In this document: positions 44,732-52,965 of the stretch, one piece after another
Position numbering within the stretch: position 1 is the first letter of the stretch
How the letters are laid out: every line of letters starts with the position of its first letter
From: Ruegeria lacuscaerulensis
Lineage (GTDB): Bacteria > Pseudomonadota > Alphaproteobacteria > Rhodobacterales > Rhodobacteraceae
Direction of reading: 5' to 3'
Length of the DNA stretch: 64,000 nucleotides
NCBI RefSeq assembly: GCF_013034685.1
Contig: NZ_WQGO01000001.1
Coordinates: 310,001-374,000, forward strand
The notes under the pieces: model-generated
The model's database searches: none
The model's input: only the letters and a program-made list of their open reading frames with translations
Told to the model about the DNA's origin: nothing
Translations under genes and position numbers: made by a program

Positions 44732-45304
44732 TTACTCGGCTTTCTGCGCCTCGACCGAGATCTGAACATTAACCTCGTCACCCACGAAGGGTGCGAACTG
44801 ACCCAGATCGAAATCGCTGCGGATCAGAGTGGTCGTCGCGTCGAAGCCAGCCCACGGCTTGCCTGCCATCGGATGCTCACCCGCCTGGTTCAGCTTGGCG
44901 TCCAGTACGACCGATTTGGTTACACCATTCATGGTCAAATCGCCGGTGATATTGGCGGTGTTCTCGCCTGTCACTTCGATGCTGGTGGACGTGAAGGTGA
45001 CAAGATCGCCTTCAGCGGCACCGAAAAAGTCTTCGGTCATGAAGTGATCTTCGCGCGGTTTCCAGCCCGTGAACATCTCGATAACGGGCATCGAAACCGT
45101 CACGCTGGACGCAGCCGGGTTTTCCTTGTCGAACAGGATCTCGCCTTCAAAGCCCGAGAACATGCCATAGGTGGTCGAAAAACCAAGGTGGTTATAGTTG
45201 AAAATGACCTGGCTGTGGCTTGGGTCCAGAACGTATTTCTCGGCACTTGCAAACGCCGAAGTCGCCGACACGGCCAGTGCAGCAGCAAGAAGGATGGGTT
45301 TCAT
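44732..45304 (-). CDS. Periplasmic YceI family protein
   Basis: A 190-residue protein with a signal peptide (residues 1-20, LLAAALAVSATSAFA) and a YceI barrel: YVLDPSHSQVIFNYNHLGFST, in shorter form DPSHSQVIFNYNH, and FFGAAEGDLVTFTS. Polyisoprenoid binding is the known property. Neighbour of a cytochrome b561-YceI fusion, which may pass electrons to a shared lipid pool. Confidence 0.94.
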   Translation of the reverse strand: MKPILLAAALAVSATSAFASAEKYVLDPSHSQVIFNYNHLGFSTTYGMFSGFEGEILFDKENPAASSVTVSMPVIEMFTGWKPREDHFMTEDFFGAAEGDLVTFTSTSIEVTGENTANITGDLTMNGVTKSVVLDAKLNQAGEHPMAGKPWAGFDATTTLIRSDFDLGQFAPFVGDEVNVQISVEAQKAE

Positions 45305-45351
45305 GACAAACTCCGCAATGTTGTGGATGCAAACCTGTTGGGTTGCTCGGT

Positions 45352-45380
45352 AACGAAAATGTGCCGCCAAGGGGCGGCAC
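45352..45380 (-). terminator. Terminator of the membrane-protein gene at 45431
   Basis: GTGCCGCC and GGCGGCAC form a perfect 8-bp stem, followed on the minus strand by ATTTTCGTT. A further small repeat CTGTTC/GAACAG lies at 45405-45422. Confidence 0.65.
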
Positions 45381-45430
45381 ACAAGCTTTATTCGCTCACA
45401 ACTTCTGTTCCTATATGAACAGAATAAAAT

Positions 45431-45949
45431 TCAGGCGAAGATTGTTACACTTCCACTCAATTGACCCTTGAGCGCTCGGCTGACATCCGCCGACTGCAGG
45501 GGCAGCTTCATCAGCAGGCTGCCATCGACATCAAACAGTTCGACTTGATCATCGCTGAATTTGGCACCGCCTAGCGTGTCATAGCTGCGGCGCAGAACCG
45601 TTTGCGGGCGGCCGTTTTCGTTCTTTTGCAGAACGCGGACTTCGCGACGGATCGGGTCAAAATAGGCATCGGGACGCGAGTCCAGCATCTGAATGGTCAG
45701 CAGACTGACACCAACGATCAGGAAAGCAAGCGACGCTGCCATCTTGATCGGCCAAACTTCGGCGGCCATGGCCGAACCCGGTGCCAGCCACATGGAAAAG
45801 GACATCACGATCAGAAAGGCACCAACCATGCGCGCCAAAATCATGCGCACTTTCCAGTTCGGAGCGAATGTGATCAGAACTGGAACGGATTTCTCAAAAC
45901 GCGCGCCGGTCGCCGACTGTTCAAGTGTATTCGTATTCATCGCGGTCAT
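45431..45949 (-). CDS. Unknown two-helix membrane protein
   Basis: A 172-residue protein, family not recognised. Two hydrophobic segments lie near residues 35-55 (MVGAFLIVMSFSMWLAPG) and 68-88, followed by a cytoplasmic-looking domain with FDPIRREVRVLQKNENG, resembling a small PH-like fold in pattern only. AGGG precedes the ATG at 45949; an ATG three codons on is possible. Divergent from rpsF, with 285 bp between that show no gene. Confidence 0.7.
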   Translation of the reverse strand: MTAMNTNTLEQSATGARFEKSVPVLITFAPNWKVRMILARMVGAFLIVMSFSMWLAPGSAMAAEVWPIKMAASLAFLIVGVSLLTIQMLDSRPDAYFDPIRREVRVLQKNENGRPQTVLRRSYDTLGGAKFSDDQVELFDVDGSLLMKLPLQSADVSRALKGQLSGSVTIFA

Positions 45950-46234
45950 TTCTCTCACCCTGTTTCTCAGGTTGCCGTCGTGGGTCCGGTGTGTCCGGTC
46001 TGTCCCCGGTATGAAATCCAAGATCGACTTGAAAAGCGTCAGGAATTGGGCGGTGCAAAGGAAATAGCAGGACTTCACCAAGGCACGTGTGTCAGGTCTT
46101 GCCCCGCCGCCATAAACGTGTATACGGGGCCATCCTTCGCTAATCACATGAATCGCGCAGCCTCTCGTGGCAGGGTCGCGAAGGACCAAACGGCCCCGCC
46201 TATGAAATGCGCCTTGATATAAACAGGAGTGCAC

Positions 46235-46588
46235 ATGCCACTGTATGAGCATGTAATGATCGCGCGTCAGGATCTGTCCAACGCGCAGGCAGAAAGCCTT
46301 GTCGAACATTTCGGCACTGTTCTGGCTGACAACGGCGGCAACGTCGTCGAAAGCGAGTACTGGGGTGTCAAGACGATGGCCTACAAGATCAACAAAAACC
46401 GCAAAGGCCACTATGCCTTCCTGAAAACCGACTCGCCTGCTGGCGCGGTTCAGGAAATGGAGCGCCTGATGCGCCTGCACGAAGACGTCATGCGCGTTCT
46501 GACCATCAAGGTCGACGAACATGCCGAGGGCCCCTCGGTCCAGATGCAGAAGCGCGACGAGCGCGAAGGCCGCCGCGAGCGCCGCTGA
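46235..46588 (+). CDS. rpsF: 30S ribosomal protein S6
   Basis: A 117-residue S6, starting MPLYEHVMIARQDLS, with VVESEYWGVKTMAYKINKNRKGHY (in parts). It binds S18 and helix 22 of 16S rRNA. AGGAG precedes the ATG at 46235. First gene of rpsF-rpsR-rplI. Confidence 0.98.
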   Translation: MPLYEHVMIARQDLSNAQAESLVEHFGTVLADNGGNVVESEYWGVKTMAYKINKNRKGHYAFLKTDSPAGAVQEMERLMRLHEDVMRVLTIKVDEHAEGPSVQMQKRDEREGRRERR

Positions 46589-46615
46589 TCAACGCCTGAC
46601 GAAAGGACATAAACC

Positions 46616-46843
46616 ATGGCCGCAAAACCATTTTTCCGCCGCCGCAAGGTCTGCCCGTTCTCGGGCGAGAACGCGCCGAAGATCGACTATAAAGACACTC
46701 GTCTGCTGCAGCGCTACATCTCTGAGCGTGGCAAGATCGTTCCCTCGCGCATCACCGCCGTTTCGGCGAAAAAGCAGCGTGAACTGGCCCGTGCTATCAA
46801 GCGCGCCCGCTTCCTCGCCCTGCTGCCCTACGCCGTGAAGTAA
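46616..46843 (+). CDS. rpsR: 30S ribosomal protein S18
   Basis: A 75-residue S18 with [19 protein letters not shown] as the conserved core and basic ends. GAAAGGAC precedes the ATG. It partners S6 from the preceding gene, with 27 bp between them. Confidence 0.98.
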   Translation: MAAKPFFRRRKVCPFSGENAPKIDYKDTRLLQRYISERGKIVPSRITAVSAKKQRELARAIKRARFLALLPYAVK

Positions 46844-46855
46844 GGAGAGACTGAT

Positions 46856-47479
46856 ATGCAAGTTATCCTGCTGGAACGCGTTGCGAAACTGGGTCAGATG
46901 GGCGACGTCGTTGACGTCAAGCCCGGCTACGCCCGCAACTTCCTGCTGCCCCAAGGCAAAGCTCTGAGCGCGTCCGAGTCGAACATCGCCTCGTTCGAAG
47001 CCCGCAAGGCGCAGCTTGAAGCGCACAACCTGGAAACCAAGAAAGAAGCTGAAGCACTGGCTGAAAAGCTGGACGGTCAGCAGTTCATCGTGATTCGCTC
47101 GGCGTCGGATGCCGGTGCTCTGTACGGCTCGGTCACTCCGCGTGACGCTGCAGAGGCCGCGACCGAAGCTGGCTTCACCGTCGACAAGAAACAGATCGCC
47201 CTGATCGCACCGATCAAGGAGCTGGGTCTGCATTCGCTGGCAGTCAAACTGCACCCCGAGGTCGAAGTTGAAATCAAGATGAACGTCGCCCGTTCGGAAG
47301 AAGAAGCCGAACTGCAAGCTTCGGGTAAATCGATCCAGGAACTGGCCGCTGAAGAAGAAGCCGCCGCAGAATTCGAAATCGCCGAGCTGTTCGACGATAT
47401 CGGTTCCGCCGCGTCCGACGACGAAGACCTGATTGCCGAAGAAGCACCGGCTGCGGAAGAAGACGACGCGAAAGCGTAA
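46856..47479 (+). CDS. rplI: 50S ribosomal protein L9, long acidic form
   Basis: A 207-residue L9. The N-terminal rRNA-binding domain ([19 protein letters not shown], about 1-52), connecting helix and C-domain reach about residue 150. A further 55 residues are very acidic ([16 protein letters not shown] and later Asp/Glu/Ala). Extended L9 is usual in this order; the purpose of the tail is unknown. Confidence 0.97.
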   Translation: MQVILLERVAKLGQMGDVVDVKPGYARNFLLPQGKALSASESNIASFEARKAQLEAHNLETKKEAEALAEKLDGQQFIVIRSASDAGALYGSVTPRDAAEAATEAGFTVDKKQIALIAPIKELGLHSLAVKLHPEVEVEIKMNVARSEEEAELQASGKSIQELAAEEEAAAEFEIAELFDDIGSAASDDEDLIAEEAPAAEEDDAKA

Positions 47480-47499
47480 CCTTCAACCTGTGAACTTCG

Positions 47500-47531
47500 A
47501 AAAGGCCGCGCCATTTTGGGCGGCCTTTTTT
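47500..47531 (+). terminator. Terminator of rpsF-rpsR-rplI
   Basis: AAAGGCCGC and GCGGCCTTT-type arms flank a CCATTTTGG loop region, followed by TTTTTT. Confidence 0.9.
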
Positions 47532-47631
47532 CATGCACGAACTGGGCGGCATAATTCAGCCTGAATTTCCAGCTACCCTTGCGGCCAGAGACAAGTTTCC
47601 TAGTATTTCGTCCAAAATTCCGGAGCCCTTG

Positions 47632-48108
47632 ATGACTCAGATCCCGCGCCGCAGTGTCTTAGCCCTTCTTCTTGCCGCACCGCTGGTGGCTTGCGGCACC
47701 CCCGACACACCGACGCGTGCGGCCTTTGATCCCCCCCTTTACCCGAACGAAACGCCCGAGCTGCGGGCATCGATCAATAAATGGGCCGATCACTACGAAT
47801 TGCCGCGCGAGCTGGTGCACAAACTGGCTATTCGCGAAAGTACGCATCGCCCCTGGGCCGTGAACCGACCCTATTACGGGCTGCTGCAAATCCTTCCGGC
47901 CACTGCACGGTCCATGGGCTACCAGGGCGATCCGCAGGGGCTCCTCGACGCCGACACCAATTTGGAATTTGCCGGCAAGTACCTGCGCGGCGCATGGCTG
48001 CTGTCCGACGGCGATCAGCAACGCGCGATCTTTCTCTATGCCAAAGGCTACTGGCCCGAGGCAAAAGCACGCGGATTGTTGGTTGAAACAGGGTTGGTTC
48101 CCGAATAG
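47632..48108 (+). CDS. Lytic transglycosylase SLT-domain lipoprotein
   Basis: A 158-residue lipoprotein. The signal peptide ends in the lipobox LVACG (Cys21). The SLT domain has the catalytic Glu in KLAIRESTHRPWAV, followed by YYGLLQILPATARSMGY. It should cleave murein from the outer or inner membrane surface of the periplasm. The ATG at 47632 follows CGGAG. luxR lies 175 bp downstream. Confidence 0.93.
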   Translation: MTQIPRRSVLALLLAAPLVACGTPDTPTRAAFDPPLYPNETPELRASINKWADHYELPRELVHKLAIRESTHRPWAVNRPYYGLLQILPATARSMGYQGDPQGLLDADTNLEFAGKYLRGAWLLSDGDQQRAIFLYAKGYWPEAKARGLLVETGLVPE

Positions 48109-48205
48109 CCCTCCGAGGCTGCCGAAAACCTTGTATTAATGCGTTATGACGTCGCGAATGGCGGATAATAACACTACACATGTGAACAAATTGCTTGCGC
48201 GCTGC

Positions 48206-48220
48206 CTTACGCCTCGTAAG
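48206..48220. promoter_or_regulatory. Inverted repeat upstream of luxR
   Basis: CTTACG-CCT-CGTAAG, a perfect short palindrome 63 bp before the luxR start, within the likely promoter region. Confidence 0.4.
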
Positions 48221-48240
48221 ATTTACTGAACATTAACGCC

Positions 48241-48264
48241 GTTAACCTCTGAACCGAGGTTAAC
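48241..48264. promoter_or_regulatory. 24-bp palindrome upstream of luxR
   Basis: GTTAACCTC-TGAACC-GAGGTTAAC has 9-bp perfect arms, 19 bp before the start codon. It overlaps a second palindrome TTAACG-C-CGTTAA (48233-48245), giving an array of GTTAAC half-sites. A degenerate form precedes luxI. It may be the LuxR operator or an mRNA hairpin over the 5' end. Confidence 0.55.
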
Positions 48265-48283
48265 CTCCGTAAAGGTTGAAAAG

Positions 48284-48985
48284 TTGAAGCTGATCGACTT
48301 GGCCGCTATCGACCACGAGGAAAAGTCAGCCGCTGACATAATTGACGCGGTTTGTTCCGAGCTTGGCTTTGATTACGCATCCTATGCGACATTCAACCCC
48401 GTAAAGGGGGATGTTCAAGGCTACGCGAACTATCCTGACGAATGGAAGATTCACTATGGTACGCAGGGTTTTCATAAATTTGACCCGACTTTGTATCAAT
48501 CCGTGCTCAGTATCGCCCCCGTAGACTGGGGTCGCTTTAACCATGATGACAAGTTCCACACCGTGTTTCGGGACGCCCACGACTTTGGCATCACGACCCG
48601 AGGCCTTTCGGTTCCGGTGCGCGGCCCTTACGGCGAATGCGGGCTGCTGAACGTAACGCGTGACTGCTCGGACGACGAATGGGACAAGCTCAAGCGGCAC
48701 GTGATGGGAGACCTGCAACTTGCCGCCGTGCACGCCCATGACACAGTCATGCAGTCGGGTTTGTTGGGCAAAGCACTATACCTACCTGCCCTGTCTACGC
48801 GCGAGAAAGAGATCCTTCAATGGGCGGCCGTGGGTAAATCTCAGCAGGATATCGGTGATATCCTGTCCATCTCACACCGGACCGTCGAAGTGCATATGCG
48901 GTCAGGGCGGGAAAAACTAGGCGCATTGACCACGCCGCAGGCGATCGGACGGGCCGTTAGTCTCGGCCTGATAGCTCCCGGTTAA
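48284..48985 (+). CDS. LuxR-family autoinducer-responsive regulator
   Basis: A 233-residue LuxR solo-type length regulator paired with luxI. The N-terminal ligand domain (about 10-150) has the AHL-binding Trp54, Tyr58 and Asp67-Pro68. The C-terminal HTH (about 168-230) has LSTREKEILQWAAVGKSQQDI (in part: TREKEILQWAAVGKS) and HRTVEVHMRSGREKLG. The only fitting start is TTG at 48284 with AAAGG upstream, which would lower its expression. It precedes luxI by 97 bp. Confidence 0.95.
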   Translation: MKLIDLAAIDHEEKSAADIIDAVCSELGFDYASYATFNPVKGDVQGYANYPDEWKIHYGTQGFHKFDPTLYQSVLSIAPVDWGRFNHDDKFHTVFRDAHDFGITTRGLSVPVRGPYGECGLLNVTRDCSDDEWDKLKRHVMGDLQLAAVHAHDTVMQSGLLGKALYLPALSTREKEILQWAAVGKSQQDIGDILSISHRTVEVHMRSGREKLGALTTPQAIGRAVSLGLIAPG

Positions 48986-49038
48986 CAAAAAAACTAAAAT
49001 TCTACGGGAAACCCCTAATAGTCTCAGATCACAACTTT

Positions 49039-49062
49039 GTTAATCCTCTGTTCACGGTAACC
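49039..49062. promoter_or_regulatory. luxI-proximal relative of the luxR palindrome
   Basis: This 24-base stretch begins GTTAATCCTCTG and ends GGTAACC, sharing the blocks GTTAA, CCTCTG and TAACC with the palindrome before luxR. It lies 20 bp before luxI and is a candidate lux-box. Confidence 0.4.
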
Positions 49063-49082
49063 AATCTGTAGGGGGATGGAAC

Positions 49083-49940
49083 ATGATCATCGTGATTGAT
49101 GGGATGAACCAACACAAATTCAAAGACATCTTGGATGAGATGTATCAACTGCGCGCACGGGTCTTCGGCGACCGCTTGGGATGGGACGTAACCATCCAGG
49201 ACGGGCGAGAGATCGACAGGTTCGATACGCTCAATCCTGCACACGTGGTCAGTCTGAACGACGAGGGGAACGTCGTTGGCTGTATGCGTCTGCTGCAGAC
49301 CACAGGGCCTCATATGCTGGCCGATGTGTTTAACGCGATCCTGGATGGCGAGCCGCCTGTGCGCAGCGCCCAGATTTGGGAGGCAACCCGGTTTTGTGTC
49401 GACACTAAAAAGTTGGGGCGCGGGAGGGGTGAGAATTCAGTCTCCTATGTCACCAGCGAGGTCATGATCGGTTCGTTCGAATACGCCAAGTCAGCCGGGG
49501 TGCTGGACTCGATCGCTGTTATCGACCCGGTGATGAACCGCGTCCTGCAACGATCCGGGAACGCGCCTTATGACTATCTGGGCACCGCGAAACCCATGGG
49601 GAAAGTGGTGGCGATGGCCGCCCTCATGGATTGCTCGGACGAGCGTATTTCAGGAATTCGCGACTATGCTGGCATCGCCCATGACGTGTTTCTAACCGAC
49701 GAACAAGCGCTCCAGCTTTTCGCCAAGTCCAACGTCAAACCACAACCCAAACCCGCAAACTTCGATCACAAGCCACTGAGTCAAATGGAAAAATACTTCG
49801 TAGAACAAATGAGCGCCGCAACCACCCAGGAAGAGGTCAATGCCGTATTGCGCTTGATAGAAGAACTCTCGGACAAGTTCACACCCGAGCAGAAGATAGC
49901 CCTGATGCGTTCCCCCCGTGCTCTAGCTCATGGGGCCTGA
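49083..49940 (+). CDS. LuxI-type acyl-homoserine lactone synthase, C-terminally extended
   Basis: A 285-residue AHL synthase making the signal from SAM and acyl-ACP. All invariant residues are in place: Arg24, Phe28, Trp34, Asp45, Asp48, Arg68, Glu99 and Arg102. The catalytic domain ends near residue 212. About 75 more residues follow: a Pro-rich linker (KPQPKPANFDHKP) and a charged helical segment (QMEKYFVEQMSAATTQEEVN). Usual LuxI proteins have 190-220 residues. GGGGGAT precedes the ATG. Confidence 0.95.
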   Translation: MIIVIDGMNQHKFKDILDEMYQLRARVFGDRLGWDVTIQDGREIDRFDTLNPAHVVSLNDEGNVVGCMRLLQTTGPHMLADVFNAILDGEPPVRSAQIWEATRFCVDTKKLGRGRGENSVSYVTSEVMIGSFEYAKSAGVLDSIAVIDPVMNRVLQRSGNAPYDYLGTAKPMGKVVAMAALMDCSDERISGIRDYAGIAHDVFLTDEQALQLFAKSNVKPQPKPANFDHKPLSQMEKYFVEQMSAATTQEEVNAVLRLIEELSDKFTPEQKIALMRSPRALAHGA

Positions 49941-49973
49941 CCCCCTCACCTCAGAAGTTAGAGCAACTTAGTC

Positions 49974-49998
49974 GGAGCCGCCTTTAATAGGCGGCTCC
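49974..49998. terminator. Hairpin between luxI and tig
   Basis: GGAGCCGCC and GGCGGCTCC form a perfect 9-bp stem around TTTAATA between convergent genes. The U tract is poor on both strands (GTATTCTTT on plus), so efficiency is uncertain. Confidence 0.6.
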
Positions 49999-50033
49999 GT
50001 ATTCTTTGGCCCGGCTTCTCGGGCGACAAGGGA

Positions 50034-51365
50034 TTATTCCTCGTCCAGCGCCTCAACGGCTTTTTGCAAGTCGTCTTTGCTGACTTCCTTGTCAGCAACC
50101 TGAGCCAGCTCGACGATATAGTCGATGACTTTGTCCTCAAAGATCGGCGCGCGCAGTTGCTGCTGCATCTGGGCGTTCTGCTGCACGAACTCAAAGAACT
50201 GACGTTCTTGACCAGGGTATTGACGCGCCTGATTCATGATCGCCTGTGTCATCTCAGCATCGGTGACTTCAACCTCGGCCTTCTGGCCCAGCTCTGCCAA
50301 CAGCAGACCCAGACGCACGCGGCGCTCGGCCAGTTTGTTGTGCTCGTCGGTGGGCTCGATCGGGTCGTGATCGTGGCCTTCGACATCGGGGTTTTCCTCG
50401 TGCCACAGCTGGTGCGCGATTTGCTTGGCTTCGGCTTCTACCAGCGACGGCGGCAGGTCGAACGACACCTTCTCATCCAGCACGTCCAGCAGAGCGCGCT
50501 TCATCACGGCCCGCGATGCGCCGTTATATTCGGCTTCCAGACGCTCCGAAATCTGGCCCTTCAGCGCGTCCAGATCTTCGGCACCGAATTTGGTGGCCAA
50601 CTCGTCGTTGATCTCGGCGGCGACGGGCTCTTTCACTTCTTTGACGGTGCAGGTGAAAACAGCTTCCTTACCGGCCAGATGCTCGGCACCGTATTCGGTC
50701 GGGAAAGTGACGTTGACGTCTTTTTCCTCTTCGGCTTTCACGCCAACCAGCTGTTCTTCAAAGCCAGGAATGAAGCTGTTCGAGCCCAGAACCAGCGGAT
50801 AGTCCTCGGCCGAACCGCCTTCGAATTCTTCGCCGTCTACTTTGCCGACGAAGTCGATCACGACCTGATCACCGTCCTTGGCTTTCGAGCCTTTACGGCG
50901 CGCTTTGAAATCCTGCGCGGTTTCAGCCAGGTTATTCAGCGCTTCTTCGATCGCCGCGTCGTCGGCTTTGACGACCAGCTTTTCCAGTTCGACCGATTTC
51001 AGGTCAACTTCAGGAATGGCAGGCAGCGCCTCATAGGACATCTCGACATGGACGTCGTCGCCTTCTTTCCAGTCCTCGTTGGTCATCTTGACCTCGGGCT
51101 GCAGCGCAGGACGGTCGCCGCTATCCTCAAAGTGCTTGTTCATCGCACCGTCGATGCTTTCCTGCATCGCTTCACCCAGCAGGCGCTGGCCGAACTGCTT
51201 TTTCAGCAGCGCCATCGGCACTTTGCCTTTGCGGAAACCTTTCATTTCGATTTCCGGCTGTGCCTCGACCAGTTTTTCATTCACTTTGTCGTCCAGCTCA
51301 GCTGCGGAAACGACAATATTGTAACCGCGTTTCAGACCTTCGTTCAGCGTCTCGGTAACCTGCAT
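50034..51365 (-). CDS. tig: Trigger factor
   Basis: A 443-residue ribosome-bound chaperone and prolyl isomerase. The N-terminal domain has the ribosome-binding signature GFRKGKVP. The FKBP domain (about 160-245) contains [20 protein letters not shown] (in part: [14 protein letters not shown]) and [15 protein letters not shown]. The C-terminal helical chaperone domain follows. ATG at 51365. The 140 bp upstream to the porin gene contain that gene's terminator. Confidence 0.97.
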   Translation of the reverse strand: MQVTETLNEGLKRGYNIVVSAAELDDKVNEKLVEAQPEIEMKGFRKGKVPMALLKKQFGQRLLGEAMQESIDGAMNKHFEDSGDRPALQPEVKMTNEDWKEGDDVHVEMSYEALPAIPEVDLKSVELEKLVVKADDAAIEEALNNLAETAQDFKARRKGSKAKDGDQVVIDFVGKVDGEEFEGGSAEDYPLVLGSNSFIPGFEEQLVGVKAEEEKDVNVTFPTEYGAEHLAGKEAVFTCTVKEVKEPVAAEINDELATKFGAEDLDALKGQISERLEAEYNGASRAVMKRALLDVLDEKVSFDLPPSLVEAEAKQIAHQLWHEENPDVEGHDHDPIEPTDEHNKLAERRVRLGLLLAELGQKAEVEVTDAEMTQAIMNQARQYPGQERQFFEFVQQNAQMQQQLRAPIFEDKVIDYIVELAQVADKEVSKDDLQKAVEALDEE

Positions 51366-51495
51366 TATGGTAGTCCCCATAGGATTCGGGGCGCGCAAAA
51401 CGGCGCGCCGGGCAAATTTGAGGCCTTCTATTTGCCCTGCCCCCAACGTGCAAGGGGCAACTGCCGGATCAGCCTTGTTTTGCCGCGGATTTGAA

Positions 51496-51526
51496 GAAAA
51501 AACGCCCCGGACTGGGCCGGAGCGTT
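51496..51526 (-). terminator. Terminator of the porin gene
   Basis: On the minus strand ACGCTCCGG and CCGGGGCGT pair (one G-T), loop CCCAGT, then TTTTTTC. Confidence 0.87.
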
Positions 51527-51549
51527 TGTTGTTGGCTGCAACTGTCGTC

Positions 51550-52674
51550 TCAGAACCGCCAGCGCGCGCCCAGAGCCCAGGCTTCGTTCTCGTCGAAATC
51601 GACCATATCGTCAAAATCGTGGCGGCGGTATTTCAGATAGGCATCCGTGTTGATGCTGTCGATCCGCTGCACAACCGCGATGCCCCAGGATTTGGTGCTT
51701 GATCCTTCATTCTGGAAATCGGATCCGTCGAAATAGTCGATCCCGATACCGGTTTGCCCCCAAGACACCCAATCGGTCTCATAGGCGATCTTTGTGTACC
51801 AATAATCCGGATCGCTAGCCCCGTCAGAGGTATTGTCCCGCGTCCCCAGAGCCGCCGTGAAACTGAACCCGCTCGGCAGCAGCACCGAGGCCGATCCGAT
51901 CGTATCCCGACGTTCACCTGACCCATCATCAAAGTCGCGCACCGCATAGGCGATTGTGGCCGCAAACTCGATCCCATTTGTGAAGGTGTTTCCGTAAGAT
52001 ACTGCAATATCGTAATAATCGTCGTCGTCACTGCTGGACAAAATATTCTGACCATAGGCGATAGCGCCCGAGAACCCATTGTAACTAGGCGTGTCATAAC
52101 GGATACGCCCGCGCCGCGCCCCGTCAAAGTTGCTGGCGGAATCTCCAACCGTGATGTCGCTCAGTATCCCGTCGGGCTGGCGATAGAAAAAGGCACCGTT
52201 CTCGTCATTGGTGAACGAATACAGCACAGTGCCAACATAGGACAGATCAACCTCGGCCGCGCCATCGGACGCCATGCTGCCCTGCCCTGCCGAGAATTTG
52301 CCATAGCTGCCTTTCAGGGCGAAATCGACGTGGCGAATATCTTCGCGCGACCAGCCATCATTATTGGTACCGTCCTGATTGGCCGAACCGGTGCTGGGCA
52401 ACCCCAATCCGGTTTCAAACCGGAACGTGAACTCGTTGCTGCCATAGGGCTGCATCAGGCGAAGCCCCACACGGCTGTTCGACAGATCATTGTCGAGCAA
52501 ACGGGTTTCCGTTTCTTCCCCGTCATCTACCGAGACAATGACCGGGTGAATCTGACCGTAGAGCTCGACATAGCCGCCGCTGTTATTGTCGTATCGCAAT
52601 TGCGCCATTGCCGGAACGGCAGTCGTTACGGCCAACACTGCGGCCAGGGAATGAATTCTAAAATTCTGGGTCAT
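51550..52674 (-). CDS. Outer-membrane porin
   Basis: A 374-residue Gram-negative porin. A signal peptide of about 24 residues ([16 protein letters not shown]) precedes a barrel rich in Gly, Asp and aromatic residues, with typical strand pairs ([26 protein letters not shown]). It ends in Arg-Trp-Arg-Phe, the C-terminal Phe needed for BAM recognition. Acidic loops suggest cation preference; unproven. The ATG at 52674 is chosen to fit the signal peptide; one four codons earlier is possible. The 291 bp upstream are AT-rich and show no gene. Confidence 0.9.
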   Translation of the reverse strand: MTQNFRIHSLAAVLAVTTAVPAMAQLRYDNNSGGYVELYGQIHPVIVSVDDGEETETRLLDNDLSNSRVGLRLMQPYGSNEFTFRFETGLGLPSTGSANQDGTNNDGWSREDIRHVDFALKGSYGKFSAGQGSMASDGAAEVDLSYVGTVLYSFTNDENGAFFYRQPDGILSDITVGDSASNFDGARRGRIRYDTPSYNGFSGAIAYGQNILSSSDDDDYYDIAVSYGNTFTNGIEFAATIAYAVRDFDDGSGERRDTIGSASVLLPSGFSFTAALGTRDNTSDGASDPDYWYTKIAYETDWVSWGQTGIGIDYFDGSDFQNEGSSTKSWGIAVVQRIDSINTDAYLKYRRHDFDDMVDFDENEAWALGARWRF

Positions 52675-52965
52675 TTCAGTCACCATGAGAAAAACTGTTT
52701 TGGCGCTGCTCAATTTTTTGTCTTCTACCTGCCTAGGACGGGCGCTGAACGCACAAGTTGATGCCTATTGCCTTCCGTAACGTACCTCACACCGCGTCCT
52801 TGAAATCTGACTTCTTTTTAAATTCTTACTTCTCGCAAAACCTGACTTTGCTTCCAGGTTGGTTCGTCCCAAGGCACAGACACAATTGTCGATTGGTCAG
52901 CTTCACCCTTCAGACGGCCATTACCAGTGCAGCAACCAGCGTTTGACGACACTTCGAATATACAA

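Noticed and set aside
50064..51494. A 476-codon open frame opposite tig
   Set aside because: Phe/His/Gln-rich with no recognisable domain. Trigger factor on the other strand is certain.
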